The translations under genes were made by a program, and so were the position numbers. From positions 62,001 to 126,000 of the forward strand of contig JAUKUA010000001.1 in the NCBI GenBank assembly GCA_030549175.1: a stretch of 64,000 nucleotides of DNA, read 5' to 3'. The notes beneath the pieces were generated by a model, which worked only from the letters and a program-made list of their open reading frames with translations, was not told where the DNA came from and did no database searches. This document shows positions 1 to 10,164 of the stretch, in pieces (the stretch's first letter is position 1; each line of letters opens with the position of its first letter). This DNA is from Lasiosphaeris hirsuta. Its lineage: Eukaryota; Ascomycota; Sordariomycetes; Sordariales; Lasiosphaeriaceae.

Positions 1-687
1 CGTGAATAGTTACATATGGATGAGGCTGCAGCCAGCGTGACGGACTATCCTCACCTCTCATCTCAGTTGAAGCACTTCAAACGCTTTCATCCCAACGATG
101 CACAATTGCACCTAAAGGAACATAGCTGTTTGGACGAGGTGGTCACACGGCGCACGGGCCACAACAGTTTTTGCAACCCTTATGGCCCGTGCACGTGTCT
201 TCCCAGACAAATCGTGTCAAAAGCAAAGTCATCAGACCTCTTGCCATGTTTCAATGACTACACCGCGACATTCCTCCTCGAGTGCTGGATGAGGTGAGAG
301 CTGGACAAGCAGCATGCATTGTTCCCTGGCTGAAACTCGAGCACGAAGATTTAAAATTTACACCATTTCCATGTGCAAAGGGGGGTGGACATCCAGCATC
401 TTGGCGCAAGTACTCTGGTGGGGCTGTTGTTCTGGACAATTTGTGTGGTAGAGCGCTGAGCCGTTGTGCAGAACTCGCTGTATGGACAATAGGAATACAG
501 CGAGCTTGCGGCACAGCGGGAGACAACAACGAGAACGGCAGGTATTTTAAAACCGCCTGGGCATACAAATACTTTAGTGGTTGGCCCCGCGTTCTCACCC
601 TAAACTGCCAGGTACCGCGCTTTCCCGACAACTTGAAGTCCCCGACAAAACCCCGTCGACAAAATCCCGTCGACAAAACCCCCAAAA
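1..687. other. spacer with a short tandem repeat, no gene seen
   Basis: Open frames here have no recognisable domain and overlap one another on both strands. Just before the methyltransferase pseudogene, 639-684 holds three imperfect copies of a 11-14 bp unit ending in GACAAAA (two contain GTCGACAAAA). Nothing else can be supported. Confidence 0.5.
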
Positions 688-1579
688 ATGAGCCAGTCGC
701 AGAAAACACCGGATCAAATTGCTGCAGCGGCGAAGTCCAATGCAGCGACTTACCTGGCCACAATTCCTCCCGAGATCCATGAACCCGCCCGTCATATTCT
801 CGAGAAATACAGCGGTATCGCTCCTGAAGATGTGGATGCGTACATCCACGACATTGTAAGACCCAATTGTATTCAAGTTTTATTCCCATATAATTATGCT
901 GCTACTGACGACACCACCGCAGCGAGATAAAGCCTGGGCCGTCTTCCCCTACGGCTGCGTCGGCTCCTTCTGGTTTCTGAATTTGCAGCCCACGACGTAA
1001 GACGCCTGATTCCAGAACGTCGCTACACATCTCCAGGCTCCCGAGTCGACAGAGAAATTCCTCGATGTGGGCTACTGCCTCGGCCATGTCATCCGCCACC
1101 TCATTGCCATTAGAGTGTCCAGTGACCGCCTGTACGGCACAGACTTGCAGCCGCACTTCCTTGATCTTGGTTATGAGCTCTTCCGTGACCGCAAACTAGC
1201 TAAGAGTAAGGCCACTTCCGTTGCAGGGGATATGTTGTGTGACGACGACGTTGAACTTGACTAGCTGACGGGTAAGATCGATGTCATTTACGCCGCGTTT
1301 TTTTTTTCCCCTCTGTTTGAACGCGAAGGCTAACTCAAGGCTGCAAAGCGGATGGCCAAGTTCCTGAGACCCGGAAATCCCGACGCCATAATCTTCGGGC
1401 AAAACGAGGGCCCAAAGATTGTGGGGTGGGAGAAGTACGTGCTTGATGCTGAAGGCTGGCACAGCTTGTGGGACGATGTGGGCGAGGTAACTGGGACGGG
1501 GTGGAGGACCGAGATGGAGACGACGGAGAACAGCGATGAGTGGATTCTGGCCGGATCTGGTGTGTATAGGGTGGCGTGA
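688..1579 (+). pseudogene. SAM-dependent methyltransferase pseudogene with four in-frame stops
   Basis: Exon 1 is 688-855, starting MSQSQKTPDQ and ending AYIHDI. A 67-bp intron follows (856-922, donor GTAAGA, branch CTGAC, acceptor CGCAG). Exon 2 runs 923-1579 in one continuous frame. The conceptual product matches fungal class I methyltransferases of the type found near metabolite genes: IRDKAWAVFPYGCVGSF, the SAM motif I region DVGYCLGHVIRHL, then YGTDLQPHFLDLGYELF, and a late block GWHSLWDDVGEVTGTGW. Frame and splice sites are intact, but stops occur at 998 (TAA), 1007 (TGA), 1262 (TAG) and 1331 (TAA). Each can come from CAA, CGA or CAG by one C-to-T change, and three of the four are in a CpA context, as expected for repeat-induced point mutation. 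The gene is dead as sequenced unless the stops are errors. LINE fragments follow directly. Confidence 0.85.
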
Positions 1580-1720
1580 CTTCTATTTCCTAACTTTTTC
1601 GCTGGTTTCGTACATGAAATTGCGATGAGCCCATCTGGATACGCATGTTTTATGAGACGAATCTGGGCACACGAAATTTCCCTTTTTTTTTTGTACCTCG
1701 CCCACGTGACACTGCTCACC
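1580..1720. other. short spacer between pseudogene and LINE tail
   Basis: About 140 bp without coding signal. It contains a T9-10 run near 1684-1693. Confidence 0.5.
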
Positions 1721-1760
1721 CGAAGGCGAAAGCCCTGGACGTTAAACAATTCAATTCAAT
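1721..1760 (+). mobile_element. LINE copy A: 3' tail only
   Basis: About 40 bp that match the last bases of the two larger LINE copies downstream. They share the core CCCTGGACGTTAAACAAT followed by a short (CAATT)n tail. This is the extreme 3' end of a 5'-truncated non-LTR retrotransposon, with copy B starting directly at its tail. Confidence 0.6.
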
Positions 1761-2515
1761 ATGCCCAAGGCAGAGGGCAGAGGGCAGACCGGACCGAGGC
1801 GACCTTCCTGGAAGCCATGGTTAAGAAGGAAGGGTGGGCCCCACCGGTACCACTGGCGGCGGTCAGGTGAAAGGACGGCACACGTGCCCCAGGTACCTCG
1901 TGCGACGGGTGCTACAAGGCCAAGACGAAGTGCGCCGCCCCCGAGGTTGAGGGGCAGCAGTGTGCACGGTGCCTCAAGCGCGGGCTGGAGTGCTCGAGGG
2001 GACCCAGAAAGCACAACCCCCGCGGGGCGAACGACCCCCCCCCGGCGGCACCAGGGACCTACAACCCAACCCAGGCCTTTCAGGTCTGGTGGGAGGCCAG
2101 TCAACGGAAGTACGTTGAGACCAAGGTCCGGAAGCGGAGGCCCTGGGAGCTACGGCTACCGAGGAGGTGGCTCGCGGCCCTGCTAGCGGAAAGAACAGGG
2201 TACGGCGACTTCAAGGCGTACCACGAGCGGTTCGGCCACGAGCCTGGGACGTGGGAAGCGACCTGTGGCAGGTGCGGCCTCACGAAGGCCCCGGGGCACC
2301 TCCTGAAATGTAAGTACAGCGCTGAAGCGCTGGCAAAGACACTGCCACCAGGTGTGTGGGCACCTAGGATACTGACATCCAGGTCGAAGAAAATGCTGGC
2401 CGCGTTCGGGGCGTTCATGGCGGCAAAGGAAGCTTTGGAAAAGGGGGAAGAAAATACCCCAGGTGAGGACGAAGAAGCGGAATGGGCGACGGCCCATGGT
2501 CGCGAGGCAGTTTGA
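1760..2515 (+). pseudogene. LINE ORF2 C-terminal fragment with Zn2Cys6 cluster and CCHC-like knuckle
   Basis: One frame runs from the 5' truncation to a TGA at 2513. It is broken by a single TGA at 1868-1870, where copy C has a sense codon. After that stop the frame encodes a complete fungal-type binuclear zinc cluster at 1901-1996 (C-X2-C-X6-C-X9-C-X2-C-X6-C; ends CDGCYKAKTKC and CARCLKRGLEC), a basic stretch, a conserved LPRRWLAALLAERTGYGDFK block, and the LINE zinc knuckle CGRCGLTKAPGHLLKC. The C-terminus is acidic. The last two blocks are typical of fungal LINE ORF2 C-termini. The Zn2Cys6 insertion is not a usual LINE domain. The reverse transcriptase is missing from this copy. Confidence 0.8.
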
Positions 2516-2762
2516 AACACGTTTTCCTAGTAAAGGGGGCTTTTCTCTACGGAGTTTTTATGTACCTTAGCTGGCGGGAAAGTTGTGAGGGTTGGTGAGG
2601 CCCTCAAACGGCAAATAGGGGCATGTATTGGGCTAGGATTTCGGTAGGGGGATCTCCTTGCGTTAGTCAGCCACTGTCGGGGCCTCGGCCCCGGCACGTC
2701 CGAATCGCCCGGAGCGAAAACCCTGGACGTTAAACAATCAAATCAAATCAATTCAATTCAAT
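1761..2762 (+). mobile_element. LINE copy B: 5'-truncated non-LTR retrotransposon, 3' end
   Basis: This copy carries only the C-terminal part of ORF2, a 3' untranslated region (about 2516-2720) and a tail of CAAAT/CAATT units (about 2727-2762). The untranslated region is clearly homologous to 4866-5110 of copy C; both contain TCTCTACGGAGTTT, CTTAGCTGGCGGGA and GGATTTCGGTAG. 5' truncation is usual for target-primed reverse transcription. Copies A, B and C are in the same orientation, end to end. Confidence 0.85.
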
Positions 2763-2765
2763 AAC

Positions 2766-4020
2766 GGCACCGAGGTGCGTACCCGCTCGGCACTGGCAAG
2801 GCTGGTCTACGCAGTGTGTGCCCACTCAGTAGCCCTGGGCTACTACCCGGACGAGTGGAAGGAGTCGGAGGTGGTCCTCCTCCCGAAGCCCAATAAACCA
2901 CGGGGCACGACGAAGCAGCTCCGGCCCATCGCCTTAATCCCGGTCAACGGGAGAGGGCTGGAGGGAGAGGGCTGGAGCGGCTGGTGGCAAGGAAGCTTAG
3001 CGAAGCGGCGCTACGGGAACGGGTCCTTAGCCCTAACCAGGCGGGGGGGTCCCGAGGCGCTCGGCCACGGACCTCCTTGCCGCGGTAGTCCACGACCTCC
3101 AGGACGCCATGAGGAACGAAGAGGCGGTAGGAATCCTGACGGGCGACATCGACGGGGGCTTTAATAATGTCCAACGGGAGCGCCTGGCCAACAGACTGGT
3201 AGCCCAGGGCTGGCCCCCGGTCCTCGTAAGGTTCGTTAGGAGCTTCCTGTCGAGCCGGAGGGTAACCCTTAGGCTAGACGGGGTGACCCGGCCGACTAAG
3301 GCAGGCCTGCCGCAAGGCTCGCCGCTGTCACCGATCCTCTTCAGCCTATACCTTGAGCTCCTAGCTAAGGGAGAGGGCCGGAGCCTCTACACCGACGACC
3401 TCCTCGCTGTGGCCAAGGGGGGCACCGAAGCCGCGGTAAGGGCCAACCTCACGAGGCAGTTGACGGCAATCGACGCCTGGGGTAGGGCAAACAACATCCC
3501 GCTCGACCCAGCCAAGTACGAATACGCCCTGTTCAAGCCACACAGGGCGGCGCCGAGACTAGGCGAGGACCCCGATTGCGACCCCGGCTCTAGCTCTGAC
3601 TCCGGCTCGGAGGAGGAACAGGCCCCAACCCCGCGGAAGCAGCCCGCCCTCAAGGCAGGCGCTGTGCAAGCCCCCTATAACCCCCTTCTTAAGTGGCTAG
3701 GCGTGTGGCTAGACCCTGGGCTCCAGTTCAAGGAGCATGTCAGGCGAGCGGCGGCAAAAGGAGCCAAGGCGACGGCCCTCTTGCGAAGGGTCGGGGGCCC
3801 GGACAGGGGTCTCCCCCCACACCTCGCGGCGCAAGGCCTTGCGGCGGTAGCACTCCCGAGAATGACCTACGCCTCTGAAGCATGGTGGAACGGTAGGGAG
3901 GCCCCAATCCAGGGCCTACAACGCGTGCTCTACTCGGGCCTCAAGGCCGCCCTGCCAGCCTCAAGACGACGCCGAGGGCGGTCCTCCACGCCGAGGCGGG
4001 GCAGCCCCCGCTCCACTTAG
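2766..4020 (+). pseudogene. LINE reverse transcriptase (frameshifted)
   Basis: The early part reads GYYPDEWKESEVVLLPKPNK then RPIALIPV, the usual finger region of non-LTR reverse transcriptases. A small duplication (GGGCTGGAGGGAGA, about 2950-2972) and a shift near 3045-3050 break the frame. It resumes at about 3055 with ATDLLAAVVHDLQDAMRNEE. Motif A is ILTGDIDGGFNNV, motif B is AGLPQGSPLSPILFSLYLEL, and motif C is SLYTDDLLAV, so the usual YADD is YTDD. The main open frame is 3109-4020. A third shift near 3960 moves the true continuation into the frame of the next entry. Not functional as sequenced. Confidence 0.85.
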
Positions 4021-4865
4021 TCCTCGAGAAGAAGGCCCACGACTACGTAGCCAGGGTACTTAACCTCAAGGAGCAAGGGGTCAGCCACCCGGTAGTCAGC
4101 CGCCTAGCCCACGCCCCGGGCAGGGGCCAAAGGGCTGGCAGGACCCAGGTGACCTTTCTCGAGGCCATGGCTAAGAAGGAGGGGTGGACTCCGCCGGTGC
4201 CGCTGGCAGCCATTAGGAAGAGGGACGGCACCAAGGCTCCGGGGACGACGTGTGACCAGTGCTTCCGCTCCCCCAGGCGGGCTTGCGATGCGTCCCCTGG
4301 GGTGACCTGCAGGTGGTATACTAAGCGGGGGCTAGAGTGCACGAGGGTGAGGGTGTCCACCAAGACGCCGCGAGGCCCGAAAGATGCCCCGCCCGGCCTC
4401 CCGGGGACGTTCAAACTCGTCCGGGAGTTCCAGGCCTGGTGGGAGAGCAACAAGCCAAAATACCGCGAGGTCAAAATACGGAAGAAACGCCCCCGGGAGC
4501 TCGGGCTCCCGAGGCGGTGGCTGGCGGCTCTCCTCGCCGAAAGGACGGGGCATGGAGATTTCAAGGCTTACCACGAACGGATAGGTCACGATCCGGGGAC
4601 GTGGGAGGGTACCTGCGGGAGGTGCGGGCTCACTAAGACCCTGGGACACCTCCTGAAGTGTAAGCATAGCGCGGCCGCCCTAGCGAAGGCGCTGCCGGAG
4701 GGGGTGTGGGCGCCTAGGCTCCTCACCTCGAGCTCAAAAAAGATGCTGGCTGCATTCGGGGCGTTCATGGCAGCAAAGAAGGAACTGGAAAAGGGGGAAG
4801 AAAATACCCCAAACGAAGAAGAAGAAGCGGAGTGGGCGGCGGCCCACGACCGCGGGGCAAACTGA
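3960..4865 (+). pseudogene. LINE ORF2 C-terminal part of copy C, with decayed Zn2Cys6 region
   Basis: This frame is open from about 3960 to the TGA at 4863. It contains VLEKKAHDYVARVLNLKEQG, the FLEAMAKKEGW block shared with copy B, a degenerate zinc-cluster region at 4252-4341, LPRRWLAALLAERTGHGDFK, the knuckle CGRCGLTKTLGHLLKC, and an acidic tail. In the cluster the first loop is one residue longer than in copy B, the linker is shorter (DASPGVT), and the fifth cysteine is tyrosine (TAT where copy B has TGC). The cluster is therefore unlikely to bind two zinc ions in this copy. Confidence 0.8.
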
Positions 4866-5099
4866 TACGCAAGTGCGCTTTCCTTCCCTCTAGAGGGTGT
4901 TGTTTCTTAAAGGGGGCCTTTCTCTACGGAGTTTCTACGTACCTTAGCTGGCGGGAGAGTTGTGGAGGTTGGTGAGACCCTCAAAACGGCAGCAGGTGCA
5001 TGTATTAGGCTAGGATTTCGGTAGGAGGATCTCCTTGTGTTAGTCAGCCGTTGTCCGGGCCCTCGGCCCCGACACGTCTGAGTCGCCAAGAGCGAAAAC

Positions 5100-5190
5100 C
5101 CGGGACGTTAAACAACAATGACGTTAAACAACAATACAATTCAATTCAATTCAATTCAATTCAATTCAATTCAATATCAATCAATCAATC
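5100..5190 (+). repeat. (CAATT)n / (CAAT)n microsatellite tail of LINE copy C
   Basis: About eight CAATT units followed by CAATATCAATCAATCAATCC. The same simple motif, shorter, ends copies A and B, so it is the 3' tail of the element rather than an unrelated microsatellite. Confidence 0.85.
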
Positions 5191-6004
5191 CACTTCACAA
5201 AATACAGCATCACTTGCCAGTATAGTGATTTGAGCCTAGGTCGCCTATTTACCCCTGTTAAAAGTGTCTTGGGTAGTCAGAGGATAGACCGAGATGACAG
5301 AAGTATGTCCCGAGTGCTCCTGAAGGAGACTGTCAGTTTCGATTCTGATGTGCTAAATATAAAGGTACCTGAGAATGCCCAACGGTCCAGTGAGCAGGTC
5401 CAGCTGGAATGACATGTCCTGGTTCTTGTCCACGCCCTTTCCGCCTCGCTTGCCCTGTGTGCGTAGAGTTCCGCCAATTGTGTCTTCATGCTCCCAGCCG
5501 CCCTGTGGCCCGTCGTGAATGAGCCTCAAAAAGTTGTTTTAAGCGCTCAATTGCGAGAAGAGGGAGGTAGTGTCACAGTCTTCGCCTACTCCTAGATAGT
5601 AGAGACCTTGGCGAAGCCGCCCCATGGCAGCGGAGCTCAGAGCTTGGATCTTGGACCACAACTCCGAGCCCATGGCTGCGGAGCTGCGCTCCTACACATC
5701 TTGCACTCTTCGTGCAACTACAATACAATCACCTCACTGCCTACAGGGAGCCCTAGGCCCGTGATATAGATTCCGGAGAACATTAGCTTTGTTGGCTTGG
5801 CTTGCGCGCATATGCGGAAAGCTTTAAACAGCGAATCTAACATACAGTTGTTGGAAACGCTCCTGATCAACTGATCTCAGGCCCACTCCATCCTGTTGGT
5901 CACACAGTCTGGCCATGGCATGTGCTAATCCCACGTGTCCACTGCAGGCTAAAGGTCTAAGGTGTAACTACACCTTGACCTCGGTGAATCCAGCAGTGTG
6001 GCAC
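5191..6004. other. spacer, no gene seen
   Basis: About 800 bp with only short, overlapping frames of random composition. No domain, repeat or RNA gene recognised. Confidence 0.5.
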
Positions 6005-7086
6005 TTATTGAGTATTTGGGGGCTTGTCGCCTGCGACTCCCCCTCCTGAATCAATGCCGTGCCGTATCTCTGGAACGCTTGGTGCGTAGATGTTCATGTG
6101 CTGTCTACAGACCTTGGTTAAGTCAAACTCGTAGCCGTCGAACATTGTTGCTGGGCTATACAGGCGTAGTGGCGAGCCTGTCGTATCCGCGTGTGACTTC
6201 CAATAGCAATCTCGGTTGCTATTATCCAGGTAATTCCAAGTTGTAAATACAAAACACCGTCCAACCGGCCTTATTGGGGAGGGCACAATGCTCACAGCAA
6301 AGTCGGTGTGACAGCGGGGACAACTCCTTCTAAAAGCAATATTAGTCAGATCTCCACTCCTCTGAAAGGTGGCTTGTAAACATACACAGCACCCCAGTGT
6401 GTGCTTGCTAGGCACAGGCACCCGATCCCGTGGAATAGAGCACACCGGAGCTGTGCGTGGATCTTGGGCGCCTCTTCCAGCAGTGGCTCTGTCTCTCTTT
6501 TCATCGCGATAATGGGAAGCGAGAAGGACGATATAGGCTCGACATCTTGGCTCACTTTGCTTATGGGGAAGTCGGCCATATTCGGAACGAGGAGGGGGTA
6601 TTCGTCATCCCAACGGCAATGCTGGCAGATGGCATTGGCGTGCCTTAGGGTGTGGCCGATCTCGTACAGTGTCCTCAACGTTGCTGTATTTCCTGGGCCT
6701 ATCCAAGGTACCCAGATGTCTTCCTGCTTCATGTTGACTGATCGGTAAAACTTATCAACCTTAAACTGTGTACTTGAAAATCCCCGCCTGGACGCTTGGT
6801 TAAAAGGTCGGCCGAGCTTGGCGGCCATCTAGGCGAAGACGCGGTTCTGAGCCTGTTGATCCGACCTTGCTTCCCAAGCAGTGCGGATAAGCTTAGGGTC
6901 TAGGAGTCGGCATTTCGGGAATGAGAGGGCCGGCCCAGGCATAGAGACAGGAGCGTCAACTTGACCGAGGGCAGATGTTACTTCCGATAATGTATCGGAC
7001 TGAGCTTCGTTATTGTCTAGTGTCGATATATCGGTCAAAGTGTCGGAAGGGGCATTTACGCTGCCCAAGGGCGGTATAGTACCCAT
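6005..7086 (-). pseudogene. conserved fungal hypothetical gene, broken by a stop and a frameshift
   Basis: On the minus strand the reading starts at 7086 (MGTIPPLGSV) and runs to a TAG at 6831-6829. It continues in the same frame (MAAKLGRPFN...) to 6346, then after a frameshift near 6345-6360 continues to 6005. The stop lies in NRVFA*MAAKLGRPF and fits CAG-to-TAG. The third part has SCPRCHTDFAVSIV and FTTWNYLDNSN, typical of a widespread uncharacterised ascomycete family with CX2C pairs (CQHC in the middle part, CPRC in the last). Composition is protein-like across the joins. I do not know the function. It is probably dead, but an unseen short intron could explain the frame change. Confidence 0.6.
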
Positions 7087-8802
7087 GTTTGATAACCGTG
7101 TCGTGTTAAGGGGAAATTATCAATTTACAAGAACATGACGAGACTGTCATTGAAATCTTCAAAGACTCGGATCAGTCAGGTATTAATCTAAGGTTTCCCA
7201 ACAACCTTCGTTATTGGGGGCTCTGGCCAAAGTGAGTTCTTGGCTTGGGTCCATTAGCTTTCTTCGTATCTTGTTGAACCTTTGCAACTTAAAACCATGA
7301 TGTGGACCCCCTCAATACGTATATAGTGATGATTTTTAGTGAACATGTGAGGTTTAACGGTGATGTCGCCTGAGGTGGCACAACTAAGCTTCCAACAGCT
7401 CTCCTTGAATGACGCACACGCCGGATGGGCCGCGGCACTGTGCACAAGCATGAGAATTGACAAGAGGCTCGCGTTCTTTCTCCCCCTCTATTTCAATTGC
7501 CACGATTGTCAATACAGGCAATCATCGGGGCTTACCAGCCGACCATGACAAAGTACGCCGCCTCAGTGCTCAAGCACAACAAGCCAGGCACCAAATACGT
7601 CAATTGCCGTACGCTGAAGAAGGGCGGCGGCGCTGTTCGCGAGAGTCCTAAAAGCCGCGCGAACAGCGATCTTTTTTATTATTATATGATTAGCGTGGAG
7701 TATATAGTTAAGGAGTGCTGTATTTTGTGATTTGGGCGCGACCTCGAGGTGGAGGCTGGCGACACTCCACACCGCTCAATAATACCTGGCAGGCGGTCCA
7801 TCGTCTCTCGAACCTGCCACGGCGGTTGCGAGTTTTCAGCCTGGCAGCTACTACTCTACAGATTTGTGTTCCAACTAGGATCCATGATACCTGGTTTCCA
7901 ATTGCCAGCAGTACCAAGACGAAAAGAAAGATGCACCAGGCCGCCTCTCTCAACATCAATTACGATGGATACCTGGGGACGTGATACTGGCAAACTCCCT
8001 TGGGAAACTAACCGTGTGGAAGGTGTGGAGGTTCGGTAACTAGCCACGAGCTGACCAGTAAGTTCAACTTGAAGAAAGGTATCTTGTGTGCAGCCAGCGC
8101 AAGGCAAAACGTCAGTGTTTTCCGGTAAATTATGGAGACGAGCGTTGAAGAGGTAGGTTCAATTCCGAAACAAACAGTAATAGATTTGTAAAGTACCTAG
8201 GTACTGTCTCTAACTTGAGCAGATGATCAAGTCACGTCACAGATGTTTAAGATCTAACTCGCGTTGAAGGGCGGCCTTCAATCGTTAGGGCAGGAACTCT
8301 CCGAGGGTCAACGGAGAGTCGAGTAACTCCGGTAGCTAGGAAAGATTATCGGATCGAACTATCGTGAATCGGAGCGTGGCGTAGTTAAGGACATATATAA
8401 TTACCTTGGTCGATAATAACAAGACTGTCGTTAAGCCGTCAGGCCTCGCGAGTGATCTCGGGCATAATGTCGAGGGAATAGTTTAGGATATGGCCAACGT
8501 TAATAAAGACTGGGAGCAAGTACAGGCACCTATCGAAACTGCGGCTTAGTACGCCACAAATAACACCGCATACCCGCTGTTAAAGTCTATAAGTAAGCAA
8601 CCGACCCGGCAGGGCGAGCGATCGAGGGATCGTGAGAGAGATGAGGCATCCATTACCGTGCACGCCGACCGGGATGCCCTCGACCATCAACGGGTCGTTG
8701 ACATTGTACATGCCCGCACCGAAGGGAATGCTCTTCCGAATCTGGGCTCTTTTAGCACTGCGCTGTGTTGGGGCTGCAATTTACTTGGGGTGCAACACAT
8801 AC
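7087..8802. other. spacer with one strong hairpin, no supported gene
   Basis: Short frames only, with no recognisable domain. It holds the inverted repeat at 7631-7668 listed separately. About 8140-8600 is AT-richer with no structure I can name. Confidence 0.45.
7631..7668. repeat. 11-bp inverted repeat (hairpin)
   Basis: Perfect arms CGCTGTTCGCG (7631-7641) and CGCGAACAGCG (7658-7668) separated by 16 bases. It is GC-rich in a less GC-rich neighbourhood and is followed by a T-rich stretch. It could be an end of a small mobile element or a simple cruciform; no flanking duplication is obvious. Confidence 0.6.
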
Positions 8803-9277
8803 TTTGCAGTCAAGAGAGATGATTAATTCAGGCTGTGGAGTAAGGAACCCCTTGAGGAATTTCGCTACTTCATCCAAATAGTCATGCTTGGATTGGAAAC
8901 TTTCCAAAGTCGGGCGGCACGGTGAGAGGCTCTTGGGTAAGCTCGAAACCTGACTTCTCCAGCTCAAAAGGCGGGTGGTCTCGTGTGTCCTGGATGGTGA
9001 GCCTGGTGGCCTCCCACTGCACATTGGTCAGGGCCGCTTCAAGATCTTGGGACAGTTTCCGTTCAGCGGATGGGAGGACATGGTAGGGCTTCTCTCTTTC
9101 GTAGAGAGGAATCTTGGCAAGGAAGTCGAGGCCGGCGGCGACAGACAGCATGGCATTTTGAGAACTTGAGTGCTGTTTCTTCAGGATGTTCTTGGCTGCC
9201 GGCAGTAGCTCAATGTCATAAGGGGTAGTCCGTCCAATAAGGAGAGGGCTGCAGCTTGGAGCTACTTTCAATTGCAC
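8803..9277 (-). pseudogene. AsaB/CmcJ-like hydroxylase/desaturase family, truncated N-terminal half
   Basis: Minus-strand frame from 9277 (the true start may be the internal MLSVAAGLDFLAKI) carries IPLYEREKPYHVL, then NVQWEATRLTIQDTRDH, then FELEKSGFEL. This order is characteristic of the fungal AsaB/CmcJ-like family (2-oxoglutarate-type hydroxylase/desaturase relatives of natural-product clusters). The frame ends at 8882, but a one-base shift near 8900 restores SKHDYLDEVAKFLKGFL and PELIISLD, up to a perfect splice donor GTATGT at 8802. No continuation with the C-terminal, metal-binding half is visible downstream on this strand. I read it as a frameshifted, truncated relic. Confidence 0.6.
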
Positions 9278-10164
9278 TGCAGAACTTGAAAGGAAAGTTA
9301 CAGTGTTCTTGGAAGTCTCAAACTGATGATAATTTTCTTGGGTTTCAAGATCCTTGACCCCCTCTTTTTCTGGGAGGTCTGCTTGATATACCCAAGGATA
9401 TGTGTCATGTTAACCAGGAAACCTGGTTTGGTCTTGTTGGCGTCTATTGGTTGCAATGTCTTCGTGTATGGCTGTTGACCCTTGTTGGTCCTAACCTATT
9501 ACTAACTTGCTCCATTCCCAGTCTTGATTGGTTGATCCAAATCGTGACATCAGATTCGTATGACCGGGGTCGGACAGAATAAGACCGCTCTATGATAAAC
9601 CGGGTTTGTACTTATAAAGCACAGGACGCGGGTAACGACTAACAATTATCCTGTGTTAGCGGCCGAAGGCAAGATGACTGGATGTAGAGTGGGATAGATA
9701 CCTAATTGTATCTGAAACTATATACGAACTCTACGTGTGGATAAGTATCTCTGAACGGTAATCAGTCTCGATTTTTGGTCAACGGCTTCCCCCCTTACGC
9801 TGCTCTGTAGTCGGGTACCGATCGGATCTCGCTATCCACACAAGTGTGGATGCAATCTGGATACAACCTACGTTTACCCCACTCGGAGGCTCTCCGTCCC
9901 ACCTGCCGCAGACAGATCGTACACCGTCTCACCAAAACTAGACGCTGGATGGTCGGCCAGGCCCGGCGAATGCACTACAGATACACTTTAGGTTCCCATG
10001 CAGGAGGCAATATTGACCTTCTTTCCACCCTCACCCTCCATGCCTCCCCTTTTCTACTCTAGCCAAGATTGGGGACCGAGACAAATGTCTCATTTTTGGT
10101 CACTTCCATCACTAGTTAATCGCTATCATCAACCTTCAGCGCACGAACCGCGCTCTTCTGCCAG
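9278..10164. other. spacer, no gene seen
   Basis: About 890 bp with no protein-like frame. The end (10060-10160) is probably the upstream region of the amidase relic. Confidence 0.45.

Larger units (their letters stand above)
2763..5190 (+). mobile_element. LINE copy C: 5'-truncated, with reverse transcriptase
   Basis: The longest copy. It starts inside the reverse transcriptase, continues through the ORF2 C-terminus and a 3' untranslated region, and ends in a long CAATT/CAAT microsatellite tail (about 5100-5190). The core GACGTTAAACAACAAT occurs twice at 5105-5130, suggesting slippage or a small duplication in the tail. It is probably of the Tad1/I-like group of fungal LINEs, but clade assignment needs a tree. 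Confidence 0.85.

Noticed and set aside
251..889. 212-codon minus-strand frame
   Set aside because: It overlaps the methyltransferase pseudogene on the other strand and has no domain or natural composition.
1751..2186. Long frames on both strands over LINE copy B
   Set aside because: Shadows of the ORF2 frame that carries the zinc cluster; GC-rich sequence keeps other frames open.
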